Assembly: GCF_001043895.1 (NCBI RefSeq)
Contig: NZ_JTHF01000055.1
Location: forward strand, 1 to 42,312
DNA from: Methylobacterium indicum
GTDB taxonomy: Bacteria; Pseudomonadota; Alphaproteobacteria; Rhizobiales; Beijerinckiaceae
Direction: 5' to 3'
Length of the DNA stretch: 42,312 nt
A model generated the notes under the pieces. It was given only the letters and a program-made list of their open reading frames with translations, was not told where the DNA came from and searched no databases. Made by a program: the position numbers and the translations under genes. This document shows positions 26,342 through 35,047 of this stretch, one piece after another (position 1 is the stretch's first letter; every line of letters starts with the position of its first letter).

Positions 26342-26362
26342 GGCCGCCCAACGGCGGCCTTT
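26342..26362 (+). terminator. Terminator after the 57-residue gene
   Basis: GGCCGCC-CAAC-GGCGGCC followed by TTT. The stem closely resembles the terminator inside palindromic repeat copy 1. Confidence 0.65.
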
Positions 26363-26497
26363 GTCCCCGGAGATCGGGGAGCCTTACCCTGGTTCGTAGC
26401 GCGCGGGACAAGCCTTCGGCGGGCGCCCATTCGGACGCCCACCGAACCGTCCTCTCGGACGGGTTTCGCCGCGTCCGGCGACGCAGCGAGCGGCCCG

Positions 26498-28498
26498 TCA
26501 GGCCGCCTGTTGGGTCACCTCGAACTCGGTGAGGTAATCCTCCGCTTCCCGCGCTTCGCGAGAGAAGAAGCGGTTCTCGCCGACGAGCTTCATCATGTCG
26601 TCGCGGCGGAAGTAGATCGCGCGCCCGCAGCGGATCGGTTCGATGCCCGGCACGCACAAAATCTGCTCGTCGCGGCGCATCGTGTTGATGATCTCGTCGG
26701 GCATGATGAGGGCCCGCTTGTGGAGCGACGTCGAGGCCGAGACGCTCACTCCGCCCGAGCCCTTGCCGCCCGATCGAGCCTGCTGGCTGTACGAGATGAT
26801 CTCCTGGGTGAAATACCCGCACCGCTCGGACAATGCCTTGGCCGTTTCGATGTCGGTGATGGCGGAAAAGCTCTGCCACGAGGTCGACTCGAACCACGCG
26901 CTGACGGCGTCCTTGTCGCCCCATTGCTGGCGGAGTTGGCCGAGCGCCTGGTACACCATGACGAGCACGATGCCGTACTTCCGGCCGGCGTCACGGGCGA
27001 CCTCGAGCAGGCTCATGTTGCCGAGCCGGGCGGCCTCGTCGAGGATGAACGCGACGCGGTCCTTGACCTCGCCGTTGGCGTGGTAGAGCGCGTTCATCAG
27101 CCCGCCGATGATGACCCGGGCAAGGCCCGGATAATCCTGAAGCGTCTGGAGATCGAGCGCGACGAACACATCGATATCGTCCTCCACGAGATCGAGGCTG
27201 GAGAACGTTCCGTCGGACACGATGGCGGCGTATTCCTTGAAGCTCAGCCAGTTCGTCAGGTCGGCTGCGGTGGCGTAGACGCCGGAGAACGTCTGGGGCG
27301 TCATCGACTTGAACGGGCCCAGCGCCAGCGCGGCAAACGAGTCCCTTTCCTCGGCCCGGAGGATCCGGCTCAGGTAATCCAGAAAGTCGGGTTCAGCCTG
27401 GGAGATCAGCTCGCGCAGGGTGCGCAGCGTGCGCGGCCGGGTCGCGTCGAAGCCGCGGTTGAGGCAGATGTGCGCGAGCACGCCGCGGATGAGCTGGAGT
27501 GCCGAGTTTCGGAAGAAGTCGTTGGGGTCGGCACGCTTGACCTGGCCGGTGGCGATCCAGCCGACCACGGCCGCGATGTCCTTCTCGGCGGAGTTCTCGC
27601 CCCGCCCGATCCAGTCGAGCACGTTGAACCCGCTCATCAGCTCCTTCGGGGTGATGCAGTGCACGCGCCGGAGGTTTTCCTGACCGCGCATCGTTGCTCG
27701 ATACTCGGCGAGCATCGGATGCAGCTCGGTCGAGGGGTCGAGGACGACGGCATTCCACGGGCACGACAGCAGCATCGGGATCACGGTTCCCGTCGTTTTG
27801 AACCCGCCCGATCCCGAGAAAATCAGGCCGTGCCCGGAGCCGAGATCGGCGTTGAACCCCATCAGCGGTTTGCGCCCGCCCGAGCCCCACGTCTTGCGGT
27901 CGCCGGGCTTGAAGATCCTCGATGTGTTCTTCGGATCGAGATCGGGCCGGTACAGCTCGCCCAGCACCAGCGCGCCATCCTCCGGGAACAGCTCGCCGGC
28001 GAGCCTCATCGGCGCCCATTCCGCATCGCCATGGGCCGCGGATTTCGAGCGAACCGGCTTGTTGTAGCCGCGGATGGTCCGGCGGACCCGGACGAGCGAG
28101 ACTACCGGTGCGATGAAGGCGACGAAACCCGCAAAGCACACGGCGCAGAACAGCGCGATATCGGCTTGGCGCAGCAGTGCACGGGCGTCCCCTTGCGGAT
28201 TGAGCGCGCTCAGACGGGCGATCTCCTCACGCACCGTCCAGGCGCAAAGTCCGATCAGGAACAGCGAGGACAGCGCAGCGACCACCCGGCCGCTGTCGCC
28301 GGCTCGGGCAAGGCCCGAAGCGGCAAATAGCACGAGCGCGGGGAACGCGACGGCGGCCACGCGCATGGCGTGGACCATCATCGTATGGCCCGGTTCGATG
28401 ACGTAAAACGCGCCGACCAGCGGGGCAAGGAACAGGCTGAACGTGAGGTGCAGCGCCAGGCCGATCGCAACGACGATGGCCCCGTTGATCCACTTCAT
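26498..28498 (-). CDS. traG: Type IV coupling protein TraG (VirD4 family)
   Basis: Inner-membrane ATPase of 666 residues that docks the relaxase-DNA complex to the secretion channel. N-terminal membrane helices lie at about 5-35, 43-62, 73-90 and 112-135. The cytoplasmic part has a Walker A FSGSGGFKTTG (about 227-237) and a Walker B FILDEAARLG, with the VirD4-type N-LDW--R segment (FNVLDWIGRG). Length and order with traD and traC match the Ti-plasmid DNA-transfer cluster. Its ATG overlaps the traD stop (ATGA). The partner channel downstream is Dot/Icm-like, whose usual coupling protein is DotL; here the Ti-type TraG seems to fill that place (inference). Confidence 0.93.
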   Translation of the reverse strand: MKWINGAIVVAIGLALHLTFSLFLAPLVGAFYVIEPGHTMMVHAMRVAAVAFPALVLFAASGLARAGDSGRVVAALSSLFLIGLCAWTVREEIARLSALNPQGDARALLRQADIALFCAVCFAGFVAFIAPVVSLVRVRRTIRGYNKPVRSKSAAHGDAEWAPMRLAGELFPEDGALVLGELYRPDLDPKNTSRIFKPGDRKTWGSGGRKPLMGFNADLGSGHGLIFSGSGGFKTTGTVIPMLLSCPWNAVVLDPSTELHPMLAEYRATMRGQENLRRVHCITPKELMSGFNVLDWIGRGENSAEKDIAAVVGWIATGQVKRADPNDFFRNSALQLIRGVLAHICLNRGFDATRPRTLRTLRELISQAEPDFLDYLSRILRAEERDSFAALALGPFKSMTPQTFSGVYATAADLTNWLSFKEYAAIVSDGTFSSLDLVEDDIDVFVALDLQTLQDYPGLARVIIGGLMNALYHANGEVKDRVAFILDEAARLGNMSLLEVARDAGRKYGIVLVMVYQALGQLRQQWGDKDAVSAWFESTSWQSFSAITDIETAKALSERCGYFTQEIISYSQQARSGGKGSGGVSVSASTSLHKRALIMPDEIINTMRRDEQILCVPGIEPIRCGRAIYFRRDDMMKLVGENRFFSREAREAEDYLTEFEVTQQAA

Positions 28499-28692
28499 TT
28501 CTTGAACTCCTTGTCGCCGAGCCGAGCCATGCGCTCGATCACGTCAGGGTCGCGGATACGCTCGCGAGCCTCGATCAGGAGGCCGAGCAGAACATTGCTC
28601 GGCAGATCGGAAAGGCCGGCTTTGATGACGAGGCCGCCGAGCTGGATCTTCTCGCGAGCGTCTCGCTTCCGCTCCTCATTCCGCTTGAGCAT
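28495..28692 (-). CDS. traD: Conjugal transfer accessory protein TraD (Ti type)
   Basis: A 65-residue basic protein with the TraD pattern: charged N-terminal helix (MLKRNEERKRDAREKIQLGG), then LVIKAGLSDLPSNVLLGLL. In Ti-type systems TraD is a small accessory of DNA processing. The start overlaps the end of traC by 17 nt; no other ATG was found upstream in frame, though the frame stays open. It is coupled to traG by ATGA. Confidence 0.8.
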   Translation of the reverse strand: MLKRNEERKRDAREKIQLGGLVIKAGLSDLPSNVLLGLLIEARERIRDPDVIERMARLGDKEFKK

Positions 28693-28975
28693 CAGCTCCC
28701 TCTGGAGCCGATCGAGCGCCTCGACGTCCCTTTGCCTTGGGCTGCGCCACCTCCGGGTATTCCGTACGAAATCGCGCCACTAGTTCCTCGAAGGCCTTGG
28801 CCAGAGCCTCCTCGGGGATGGCGATCGAACCGAGGCCAGCCTTCATCGCCAGGCCGCCGATCCGCGCAGCCTCAGCCTTGTCGTGGTCGGAGAGCTTCTT
28901 CTTCAACGCATCGATCGAGCTCGACAGCTGCTGGATCTCGCCGAGGATCGCCTCGCGCGACTTTGGCCTGGCCAT
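28676..28975 (-). CDS. traC: Conjugal transfer accessory protein TraC (Ti type)
   Basis: A 99-residue protein with N-terminal basic and coiled-coil region (ILGEIQQLSSSIDALKKKLSD) followed by RIGGLAMKAGLGSIAIPEEAL, the TraC/MobC-like core, and FEELVARFR. The tail is Lys/Arg-rich. Such proteins help the relaxase bind or melt oriT in Ti-type systems. It is the first gene of the traC-traD-traG operon running away from oriT. Confidence 0.85.
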   Translation of the reverse strand: MARPKSREAILGEIQQLSSSIDALKKKLSDHDKAEAARIGGLAMKAGLGSIAIPEEALAKAFEELVARFRTEYPEVAQPKAKGRRGARSAPEGADAQAE

Positions 28976-29055
28976 GGTTGCTCCGTTCCCTTCTGCGGTG
29001 GACAGCGCTGGTTAACATCCGGAACACGATTGCGGAACGCTGCGTCAGAAAGTGT

Positions 29056-29104
29056 GTGTGATGTCGGGTCAAAGACCCAACCACCCGTGGTCCCAACATC
29101 ACAC
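29056..29104. repeat. Nested inverted repeat upstream of traC
   Basis: Outer arms of 13 bp (29056-29068 and 29092-29104, GTGTGATGTCGGG with one mismatch) enclose an inner hairpin GGGTC-AAA-GACCC (29066-29078). It lies about 80 bp upstream of the traC start. It could be an operator, an accessory oriT protein site or a single-strand promoter hairpin. Confidence 0.6.
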
Positions 29105-29441
29105 TTCCGGGTTTGTTAGACTTATAGTGGAGCGGGGCGCGATCCCCTGATCGCGGAGCATCGGCGGACGTTCGAGGCTCCGAAGCTCAGCTTATGGTGG
29201 AGCTAGGGGGCACCTCCATCCCCTTCCGGCGGCGCACCCTGTGCCGAGTCGCAAGCGTCGGGCCGATCGGGCTTCGACATTCCTCGATCATCCCCGTTGC
29301 CCCATTATCTCAGGCGACGGCGAACCTTCGAACGTCGCGCGGTCCGGCTGCCGCCGGGCAGATGGTTGAGGCCCCATAGGGGCCTCCCTCGAACGGAACT
29401 TTGGCGCGCAGCGCCTCCGCAAAGTCCTCTGAGTTTACGAA

Positions 29442-29471
29442 GGGGCGCACTTAAAGGAAACTTGCGTTTCC
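29442..29471 (-). other. Predicted nic site with hairpin (Q-type oriT core)
   Basis: On the minus strand a GGAAAC-GCAA-GTTTCC hairpin precedes TTTAAGTGCG/CCCC. TAAGTGCG/CCC is the RSF1010/Ti-type nic core, so cleavage is predicted between 29446 and 29445 on the minus strand. The relaxase gene starts 39 bp away. Confidence 0.8.
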
Positions 29472-29509
29472 CTGAGTTAGCTGCTAATTGTCAAGCTCGG
29501 GAACCTCGC

Positions 29510-32500
29510 ATGGCGATCTATCACCTCTCGGCTCAGCTCATCAGCCGCGGACGCGGCAAGAGCGCCGTCGCCAGCGCCGCCTACCGGCGTGCGGCCACGA
29601 TGACCCGAGAGGCCGACGGCAAGGTCATCACCTACGAGGGCAAGCAGCACGTCGCCCACACCGAGTTCAGCCTTCCCCCCGTGGTTCCGGCCTGGTTCCG
29701 GATCGCGCTCGACGGACGCAGCGAGAACGGTGCGTCGGCCTTCCTGTGGAACGCCGTCGAGAAGAAGGAGGGGCTGAGAGGCACCGGCTACGCGATGGAG
29801 CTGAACATCGCGCTGCCGATCGAGCTGACGCTGGCGCAGAACATCGAACTCGCCCGCGACTGGATCGAGACGGAGATCGCGGCCCGGGGCCATGTCGTGG
29901 ATTGGGCCCTGCACGATGCCCCGGGTAACCCGCACATCCACGTCATGATCCCGCTGCGGACGCTCACCGAGGAGGGCTTTGCGCGCAAGCACGAGTTTGC
30001 CCGCGATCCGGACGGCAACGTCATCTACCGCCCGGACGGAAAGCCTCAGTACGAGGTCATGGCCGGGCCGATGAAGCACCTCATTCCATGGCGCCGGTCA
30101 TGGGCGGAGGTGGCGAACACCCACTTGGCGGCCGCAGGGTTCGACCTGCGCATCGATCATCGTTCCCACGTCGAGGCCGGCATCCAGATCGAGCCGACCG
30201 AGCACATCGGCGTCCAGGCCTCGAACCTGCGCGGCACCATCTCCGACCGTGTCGAGGAGGAGAAGCAGAAGCGCATCCGTAATGCGCAGGCAATCATCGC
30301 CGATCCTGAAAAGCTCCTACCGATCCTCTCGCGCGAGAAGAGCGTGTTCGACGAACGCGACATCGCCCGCGCCGTCTTCCGCTACATCGACGATCCGGTC
30401 GCCTTCGAGGCAGTCCGGCTCCGGCTCGGCCAGTCGCCGGAACTGGTGGCGGTCGCCGAGGAGGTGTTCGACCCCGAGAGTGGGCGGGTCACGTCGCCGG
30501 CGCGCTGGACCACCCGTGCGCTTCTGAGCGCCGAAATCCTGATGCAGGCCGCGACCGGCCGGCTCTACGCCGATGCCGGTCACCGGGTTTCCTCACGCGC
30601 ATTTGAGCGCGCCCTCGCGGCTCGCCCGGAACTGTCCGAGCAGCAGCGTGAGGCGGTCCGGCACGTCACGCAGCCTGAGCGGATCGCGGCTGTCGTCGGC
30701 TTTGCCGGAGCCGGCAAATCCACCATGCTCGGCGTCGCGCGCGAGGCCTGGATCGGGACCGGTCACAGGGTCGTCGGCGGGGCGCTGGCCGGCAAGGCGG
30801 CCGAGGGGTTGGAGAAGAGTGCAGGCATCGCCAGCCGCACACTCGCCTCATGGGAATTGGCCTGGAAGCACGAGCGTGACCTGCTCAAACCCGGCGACGT
30901 GTTCGTGCTCGACGAGGCCGGCATGGTTTCGTCCGAGCAGCTCTCGCGCATCGTCCAGGAAGTGGAGCGGCGCGGCGCCAAGCTGGTGCTGGTCGGCGAT
31001 GCCATGCAGCTCCAGCCGATCGAGGCCGGAGCGGGCTTCAGGGCCATCACCGAGACGATCGGCTACGCCGAGCTATCGGAGATCTGGCGCCAGGCCGATC
31101 CGGCGATGCGGCGGGCAAGCGTAGCGTTTGCGCGGGGCGAAGCCGCAGCAGCACTCGGGGTCTACCGCGAGGCCGGGATGGTGCGGTTCTCGCCCGATCG
31201 CGAGGGCGCACGCGAGGCGTTGATCGCGGCCTGGAAGCCGGACTACCTCGGCCACAAGCCTGACGGCCGGGCGAGCGAAACCCTGATCCTCGCCCAGACC
31301 AACGTCGACGTTCTGGCCCTCAACGGCATGGCGCGTTCCGCGCTCAAGGCCGACGGCATGCTGGCCGAAGAGGCCCGGTTCGTGACCGCGCGAGGCGAGC
31401 GGATGTTCGCTCCCGGCGACCGCGTCCTGTTCCTCGAGAACGATCGCCAGCTTGGCGTGAAGAACGGCATGCTGGCGAGCGTCGAGGCCGCGTCGAGCGG
31501 TCGGCTCACCGTCAGGCTCGACCGTGACGGGAGGAGCGACGGCGAGCGGATCGAGGTCCAGGCGGAAGCTTACCGCAACCTCGATCACGGCTACGCAGCG
31601 ACCGTGCATAAGAGCCAGGGCGCGACGCTCGATCGGGTCCATGTGCTGGCCACGCCCGGCATGGATCGGCATCTCGCCTACGTGGCGATGACGCGCCACC
31701 GCCACGCTGTCACCGTCCACGGCGCGCATGCCGACTTCATTCCGGATTGGCGCAAAGCCAAGCTCGGATCCGCGCCGTCCCTGGACGTTCTCGACACGGC
31801 CGCGCTCGAAGGATTGTCGCGCCGGCTGTCTCGCGACGGGTCGAAAGCCTCGACCTTGGACTACGCCGACGAGGCTGCGTTCCGCGAGGCCGCGGTTGCG
31901 CTGACCCGGCCGCCCGAGGCGATGGATGGTGAGCCGATCCGGGATCGGGCGAGCGACCTTCCGCTGCTCAACGCCGGTCGGATCGCCAGCAGTCTGTCGG
32001 CTCTAGCGGGACGCATCGAAGCTGATGCCGGTGCCGTGAGGCCCGAACCGAAGCCCGCTGACGGGCTCATCGACCCGTCGGGCTCGCCTGCCTTGACCAC
32101 GCTCGAGGCGGCTCTTGCCCGGCTGGAGACGGCGGAGAACGACATCGCCGACCGGGTGCGGCCGCAGGATCTGCGCGCCCTCGCCTCGGCCTTCGCGGAG
32201 CGGCGCGGTCTCAACGGTCACGCCGTCCTTGCGCCAGCGCTGGTGAAGCGTGCCCGCACGATGATCCGCACGGCACAGGCCCGTTGGCGCCGCCTGCACG
32301 GCCTTGCCGAACGGCTTGGCGCCGCCTGGCAGGCGCTCGCCTCATCGCGTCCAGCCGTCGAGAATATCCCGCCGAAGGCTGCCGAACTCTCCCCGTCGAT
32401 GGGTCCACTCAGGCCGTTCCTCGCGGGTGTTCCCTTCGACAAGACGACAGTCGATGCAGCCCTCGCATATCGCGTCGATCCAGAGCGGGATCTGAAGCGG

Positions 32501-33241
32501 GAACTCACCTCGCTGCGCACCTCGATCCGCATGGCGGTCAAGGATCCGGCAAGCCTGTACAAGGCGATCTTCGCCCAGCTTCGTACGCCCGGAAAAGGCT
32601 ACATCGCGCGCATCGACGACCTGCTGGCCGATCCCGAGGCCTACGGCGGCCTGCGGGGTCGCAAGGGCTGGTTCGTGCCGAAGCCGGAGAAGGAGGAACG
32701 CGAGAAGGCTGTGGCGTCGTATGACGCTGTCAGAGGGGCCGCGATCAACCTCAAGAACCAGTATTCCGCCGTGCTCGAGAAGGCGCGTCCGGAAGAATTG
32801 CGGTACCGTCGACGCCTCACGATCGAGGTGCCTGGTTTGTCTCTGGCGGCGGCGGCTGCGCTGGTCACGATCGCCCGGACACCGGGCTCGGACCCACGGG
32901 CCTTCGATGCTGTCGTTGCACAGGCTGTTGCGACGTCCGAGCAGCGCGCGGAGATCGAGGCATTCGCGAGCGCCGTTGCCCGCCGGTTCGGCGCCTACGG
33001 CGCGATCGGGCATTCACCGGACAAGAGCCTTGGCCCAGGGCAATGGCTGACGAGCGAGGAACGCGAGATCCTGTCGGGCGGCGGGTTCGTCGCCTCCTAC
33101 CTCAAAGAGGGCAGCCTGGATCATCTGATCGCTACGGTCCTGCGCCGCGAGCTCGACCAGCGCCTCGACGTTCAGCCGCAGCAGACACCGGAACAGCGCC
33201 AGGAACTCGATCGTGACCGTGATCCCGGGCTGACGCTCTGA
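29510..33241 (+). CDS. traA: Relaxase-helicase TraA (MobQ/Ti type) with C-terminal BID-like domain
   Basis: A 1243-residue conjugative relaxase. The MobA/MobL-type N-terminus starts MAIYHLSAQLISRGRGKSAV, with likely nucleophile Tyr25 (same position as in RSF1010 MobA) and the metal-binding triad H135...H142-I-H144 in LHDAPGNPHIHVM. A RecD/TraA-type helicase follows: Walker A GFAGAGKST (about 397), FVLDEAGM (about 465), and DHGYAATVHKSQGATLDRV (about 690). Residues about 975-1110 (FDKTTVDAALAYRVDPERD ... LLADPEAYGGLRGRKGW ... EEREKAVASYD) resemble the BID secretion-signal domain of alphaproteobacterial relaxases and Bartonella effectors. It nicks at the adjacent oriT, stays bound to the strand and is exported. 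This start keeps the standard N-terminus; an upstream open extension is not homologous. Confidence 0.92.
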   Translation: MAIYHLSAQLISRGRGKSAVASAAYRRAATMTREADGKVITYEGKQHVAHTEFSLPPVVPAWFRIALDGRSENGASAFLWNAVEKKEGLRGTGYAMELNIALPIELTLAQNIELARDWIETEIAARGHVVDWALHDAPGNPHIHVMIPLRTLTEEGFARKHEFARDPDGNVIYRPDGKPQYEVMAGPMKHLIPWRRSWAEVANTHLAAAGFDLRIDHRSHVEAGIQIEPTEHIGVQASNLRGTISDRVEEEKQKRIRNAQAIIADPEKLLPILSREKSVFDERDIARAVFRYIDDPVAFEAVRLRLGQSPELVAVAEEVFDPESGRVTSPARWTTRALLSAEILMQAATGRLYADAGHRVSSRAFERALAARPELSEQQREAVRHVTQPERIAAVVGFAGAGKSTMLGVAREAWIGTGHRVVGGALAGKAAEGLEKSAGIASRTLASWELAWKHERDLLKPGDVFVLDEAGMVSSEQLSRIVQEVERRGAKLVLVGDAMQLQPIEAGAGFRAITETIGYAELSEIWRQADPAMRRASVAFARGEAAAALGVYREAGMVRFSPDREGAREALIAAWKPDYLGHKPDGRASETLILAQTNVDVLALNGMARSALKADGMLAEEARFVTARGERMFAPGDRVLFLENDRQLGVKNGMLASVEAASSGRLTVRLDRDGRSDGERIEVQAEAYRNLDHGYAATVHKSQGATLDRVHVLATPGMDRHLAYVAMTRHRHAVTVHGAHADFIPDWRKAKLGSAPSLDVLDTAALEGLSRRLSRDGSKASTLDYADEAAFREAAVALTRPPEAMDGEPIRDRASDLPLLNAGRIASSLSALAGRIEADAGAVRPEPKPADGLIDPSGSPALTTLEAALARLETAENDIADRVRPQDLRALASAFAERRGLNGHAVLAPALVKRARTMIRTAQARWRRLHGLAERLGAAWQALASSRPAVENIPPKAAELSPSMGPLRPFLAGVPFDKTTVDAALAYRVDPERDLKRELTSLRTSIRMAVKDPASLYKAIFAQLRTPGKGYIARIDDLLADPEAYGGLRGRKGWFVPKPEKEEREKAVASYDAVRGAAINLKNQYSAVLEKARPEELRYRRRLTIEVPGLSLAAAAALVTIARTPGSDPRAFDAVVAQAVATSEQRAEIEAFASAVARRFGAYGAIGHSPDKSLGPGQWLTSEEREILSGGGFVASYLKEGSLDHLIATVLRRELDQRLDVQPQQTPEQRQELDRDRDPGLTL

Positions 33242-33461
33242 CGCTTCGCCAGATCCTCGATCGACGGCCGGAACTTTGCTGTTAGCACTGTCTCCGGTCG
33301 ACTCTGTGACGCGGACGACACGCGCCTCGTATTGGCCCCGCGGCGACGATGGGTAAGGGTAGGAGAGAGGACAGCCGAGGGTTTTTGCCGTCTCAAGGAC
33401 GGATCGAGAGACGATGCCTGAATGCCGTATCGGCCGGGCTTGAACCGAGGAACCGCAACCC

Positions 33462-33749
33462 ATGAGTTTCCGCGATCTGCCGGCGCTGGTGACCCAGCGC
33501 GAGGATGCCCTGACTCTGCTCGAGGCTCTCGCCTCGGGCGTCGATGAACGCGAGTTCGCGCCCTTCGTCACCGCGCTTACCTCGCCGGAGGACGAGCAGG
33601 CCGCCGCCATCATGCTCGGATCAGGCAACGGGATGTCCTTACGCGTCCAGCTCGGCGCCCTCCTCGCCGGGGCCGGCCTGGTGACCAACGACGAGGTGTT
33701 CCAGGCCCTCGATGCGCGCCGGGCCCGAGCCAAGGGAGCGGTGGCGTGA
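33462..33749 (+). CDS. Small protein upstream of fic, possible antitoxin partner
   Basis: A 95-residue acidic, helical protein; GAGGAA lies 10 nt upstream of the ATG. Its stop overlaps the GTG start of the Fic gene (GTGA), so the two are translationally coupled. This is the layout of the Bartonella VbhA-VbhT pair, where a small helix protein inhibits Fic through an S/T-x3-E-G/N motif. The closest match here is S25-G-V-D-E29-R30, with Arg in the last place, so the inhibitory role is unproven. I recognise no other domain. The 220-bp gap before it has no gene and probably holds the promoter of the three-gene set. Confidence 0.6.
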   Translation: MSFRDLPALVTQREDALTLLEALASGVDEREFAPFVTALTSPEDEQAAAIMLGSGNGMSLRVQLGALLAGAGLVTNDEVFQALDARRARAKGAVA

Positions 33750-35047
33750 GCAGCGATCCCTACGTCTACGAGGGCACCGGCACCCTCAAGAACAATGCCG
33801 GCATCCGTGATCCGGAAGCCCTGGCCGAGCGCGAGCAGATCGTCTCGTTCCAGGCCTTGCGCCAGATGCTCAAGGAGCCGGTGCTCGGCCAATTCGACCA
33901 GGCGCATTTCGCGGCGATCCACAAGCGGCTGGTCGCCGAGGTGTACCCGTGGGCCGGCGAGACCCGCACGATCGAGCTGTGGAAGCCCGAGATCGTGCTC
34001 AACGGCCGCAGCGTCGCCTATGCGCCGCCGGCGCAGATCGACGGGCTGATGCGGTCGGCCCTGTCGAGCTTGGCACGCGAAGAACCAGGGAACCTGAAGG
34101 ACAGCCGACCGGCGCTGCGCTTTGCCGGTACCGTGGCGACGCTGTTCCAGGCCCACCCGTTCCGGGAGGGCAACACCCGCACCCTGCTCGCGTTCATGGA
34201 GCAGTACGCCCGCCACCATAAGCAGCCGCTCGACCAGGCGCTGATCAACCGGGTGCCGAGCGAGACCCGCGACAAGCTCGTGCTCGCCACCCGCGGCCAA
34301 GTCCAGCCCCTGGCCGAGATGATCCGGAACGCCCGCTACTCGGAGGAGCAGCGCGCCCATCCGGTGCTCGGCCGGCTGTCGGCCGAGGCGTTCGAAGCGA
34401 CGCGCCTGATGGGAGCGCCGCGCATCGTGCTTCCCGAGCCCGGGACCCGGGTCCAGGGCCAGGTGGTCGCCGCGAACTACCACCACGCTCTGGTGCGTCA
34501 GGATCGCGTGCTCGCGGCGGTGCCGCTCGCCTCGTTCCGCGTGATGCCGGAGAACAATTCCCGCATCGACGTGCGGGTCTTGCGCAACGACGAGGGGCTG
34601 GACCGCTCTCAGCCGCGCGAGAAGGTCGCCCGCAGCCAGGTCGTCGGCCGGGTGCTGATCCCGGCGAGCTATCTGATGCTCGCCGGCCAGCGACCCGAGG
34701 ACGCCGTACGCAACCGGATCGAGATCCCAGGCCCGAGCCCGGCGCTCGCCGACGCGTTGCAGACCCGAACGGCCCGGGAGATCGTTGCCGACCCAGGGCT
34801 GGCAGCCGAGGCGCGGCAGATCGACAAAAGCCTGATCGAGCGCTTCGGGCGCGAGGGCTCGGCGATCCTGGTCCAGGGCAACGACGCTGAGGCCAAGAGC
34901 CTCCTGCCGAAAGGCCAGGATCTCGAGGAAATCCGTGCCGTCCTGAAGCCCCTGATGGACGTCCTGGTGGCCGACGATCGTCAGCAAACGGTCGCCCAGC
35001 AGAAGACGCTCGGCCAGGAAGAGCCTCAGCTCGGACGGTCCCTATGA
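33746..35047 (+). CDS. Fic-domain protein (VbhT-like, conjugation-linked)
   Basis: A 433-residue protein with an N-terminal Fic fold. It begins YVYEGTGTLKNNAGI, the VbhT/Bep type start, then EVYPWAGETRTIEL (about 65-78) and the active-site loop HPFREGNTRT (137-146). The consensus is HPFx(D/E)GN(G/K)xxR: His, Glu, Asn and Arg are kept but Gly is Thr. Fic enzymes transfer AMP from ATP to target proteins. Residues about 188-245 (TRVQGQVVAANYHHALVRQD) look like a beta-barrel linker as in Bartonella Fic effectors, and the tail (about 310-420) is helical, possibly a diverged BID domain. Start GTG. It lies between the relaxase and a channel gene, so it could be a plasmid toxin or an exported effector. 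This is inference. Confidence 0.8.
   Translation: MSSDPYVYEGTGTLKNNAGIRDPEALAEREQIVSFQALRQMLKEPVLGQFDQAHFAAIHKRLVAEVYPWAGETRTIELWKPEIVLNGRSVAYAPPAQIDGLMRSALSSLAREEPGNLKDSRPALRFAGTVATLFQAHPFREGNTRTLLAFMEQYARHHKQPLDQALINRVPSETRDKLVLATRGQVQPLAEMIRNARYSEEQRAHPVLGRLSAEAFEATRLMGAPRIVLPEPGTRVQGQVVAANYHHALVRQDRVLAAVPLASFRVMPENNSRIDVRVLRNDEGLDRSQPREKVARSQVVGRVLIPASYLMLAGQRPEDAVRNRIEIPGPSPALADALQTRTAREIVADPGLAAEARQIDKSLIERFGREGSAILVQGNDAEAKSLLPKGQDLEEIRAVLKPLMDVLVADDRQQTVAQQKTLGQEEPQLGRSL

Larger units (their letters stand above)
28976..29509. other. oriT: oriT region between divergent traC and traA
   Basis: A 534-bp gene-free gap packed with dyads. These are a nested inverted repeat (29056-29104), CGCGATC-CCCT-GATCGCG (29138-29155), an imperfect direct repeat CTTAT(A/G)GTGGAGC near 29121 and 29191, AGGCCCC-ATA-GGGGCCT (29369-29385), an ACTTTG...CAAAGT dyad near 29399-29434, and the nic core with hairpin (29442-29471). 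Location between the traCDG operon and traA matches the oriT of Ti-type plasmids. It must also contain both divergent promoters, which I could not define. Confidence 0.85.

Noticed and set aside
25940..28330. 796-codon plus-strand frame across the traG region
   Set aside because: It is mostly the complement of traG, whose motifs and operon context are clear; the first part covers palindromic non-coding DNA.
33014..34987. 657-codon minus-strand frame opposite traA 3' end and fic
   Set aside because: Antisense shadow without domains; would span two convincing plus-strand genes and their intergenic gap.
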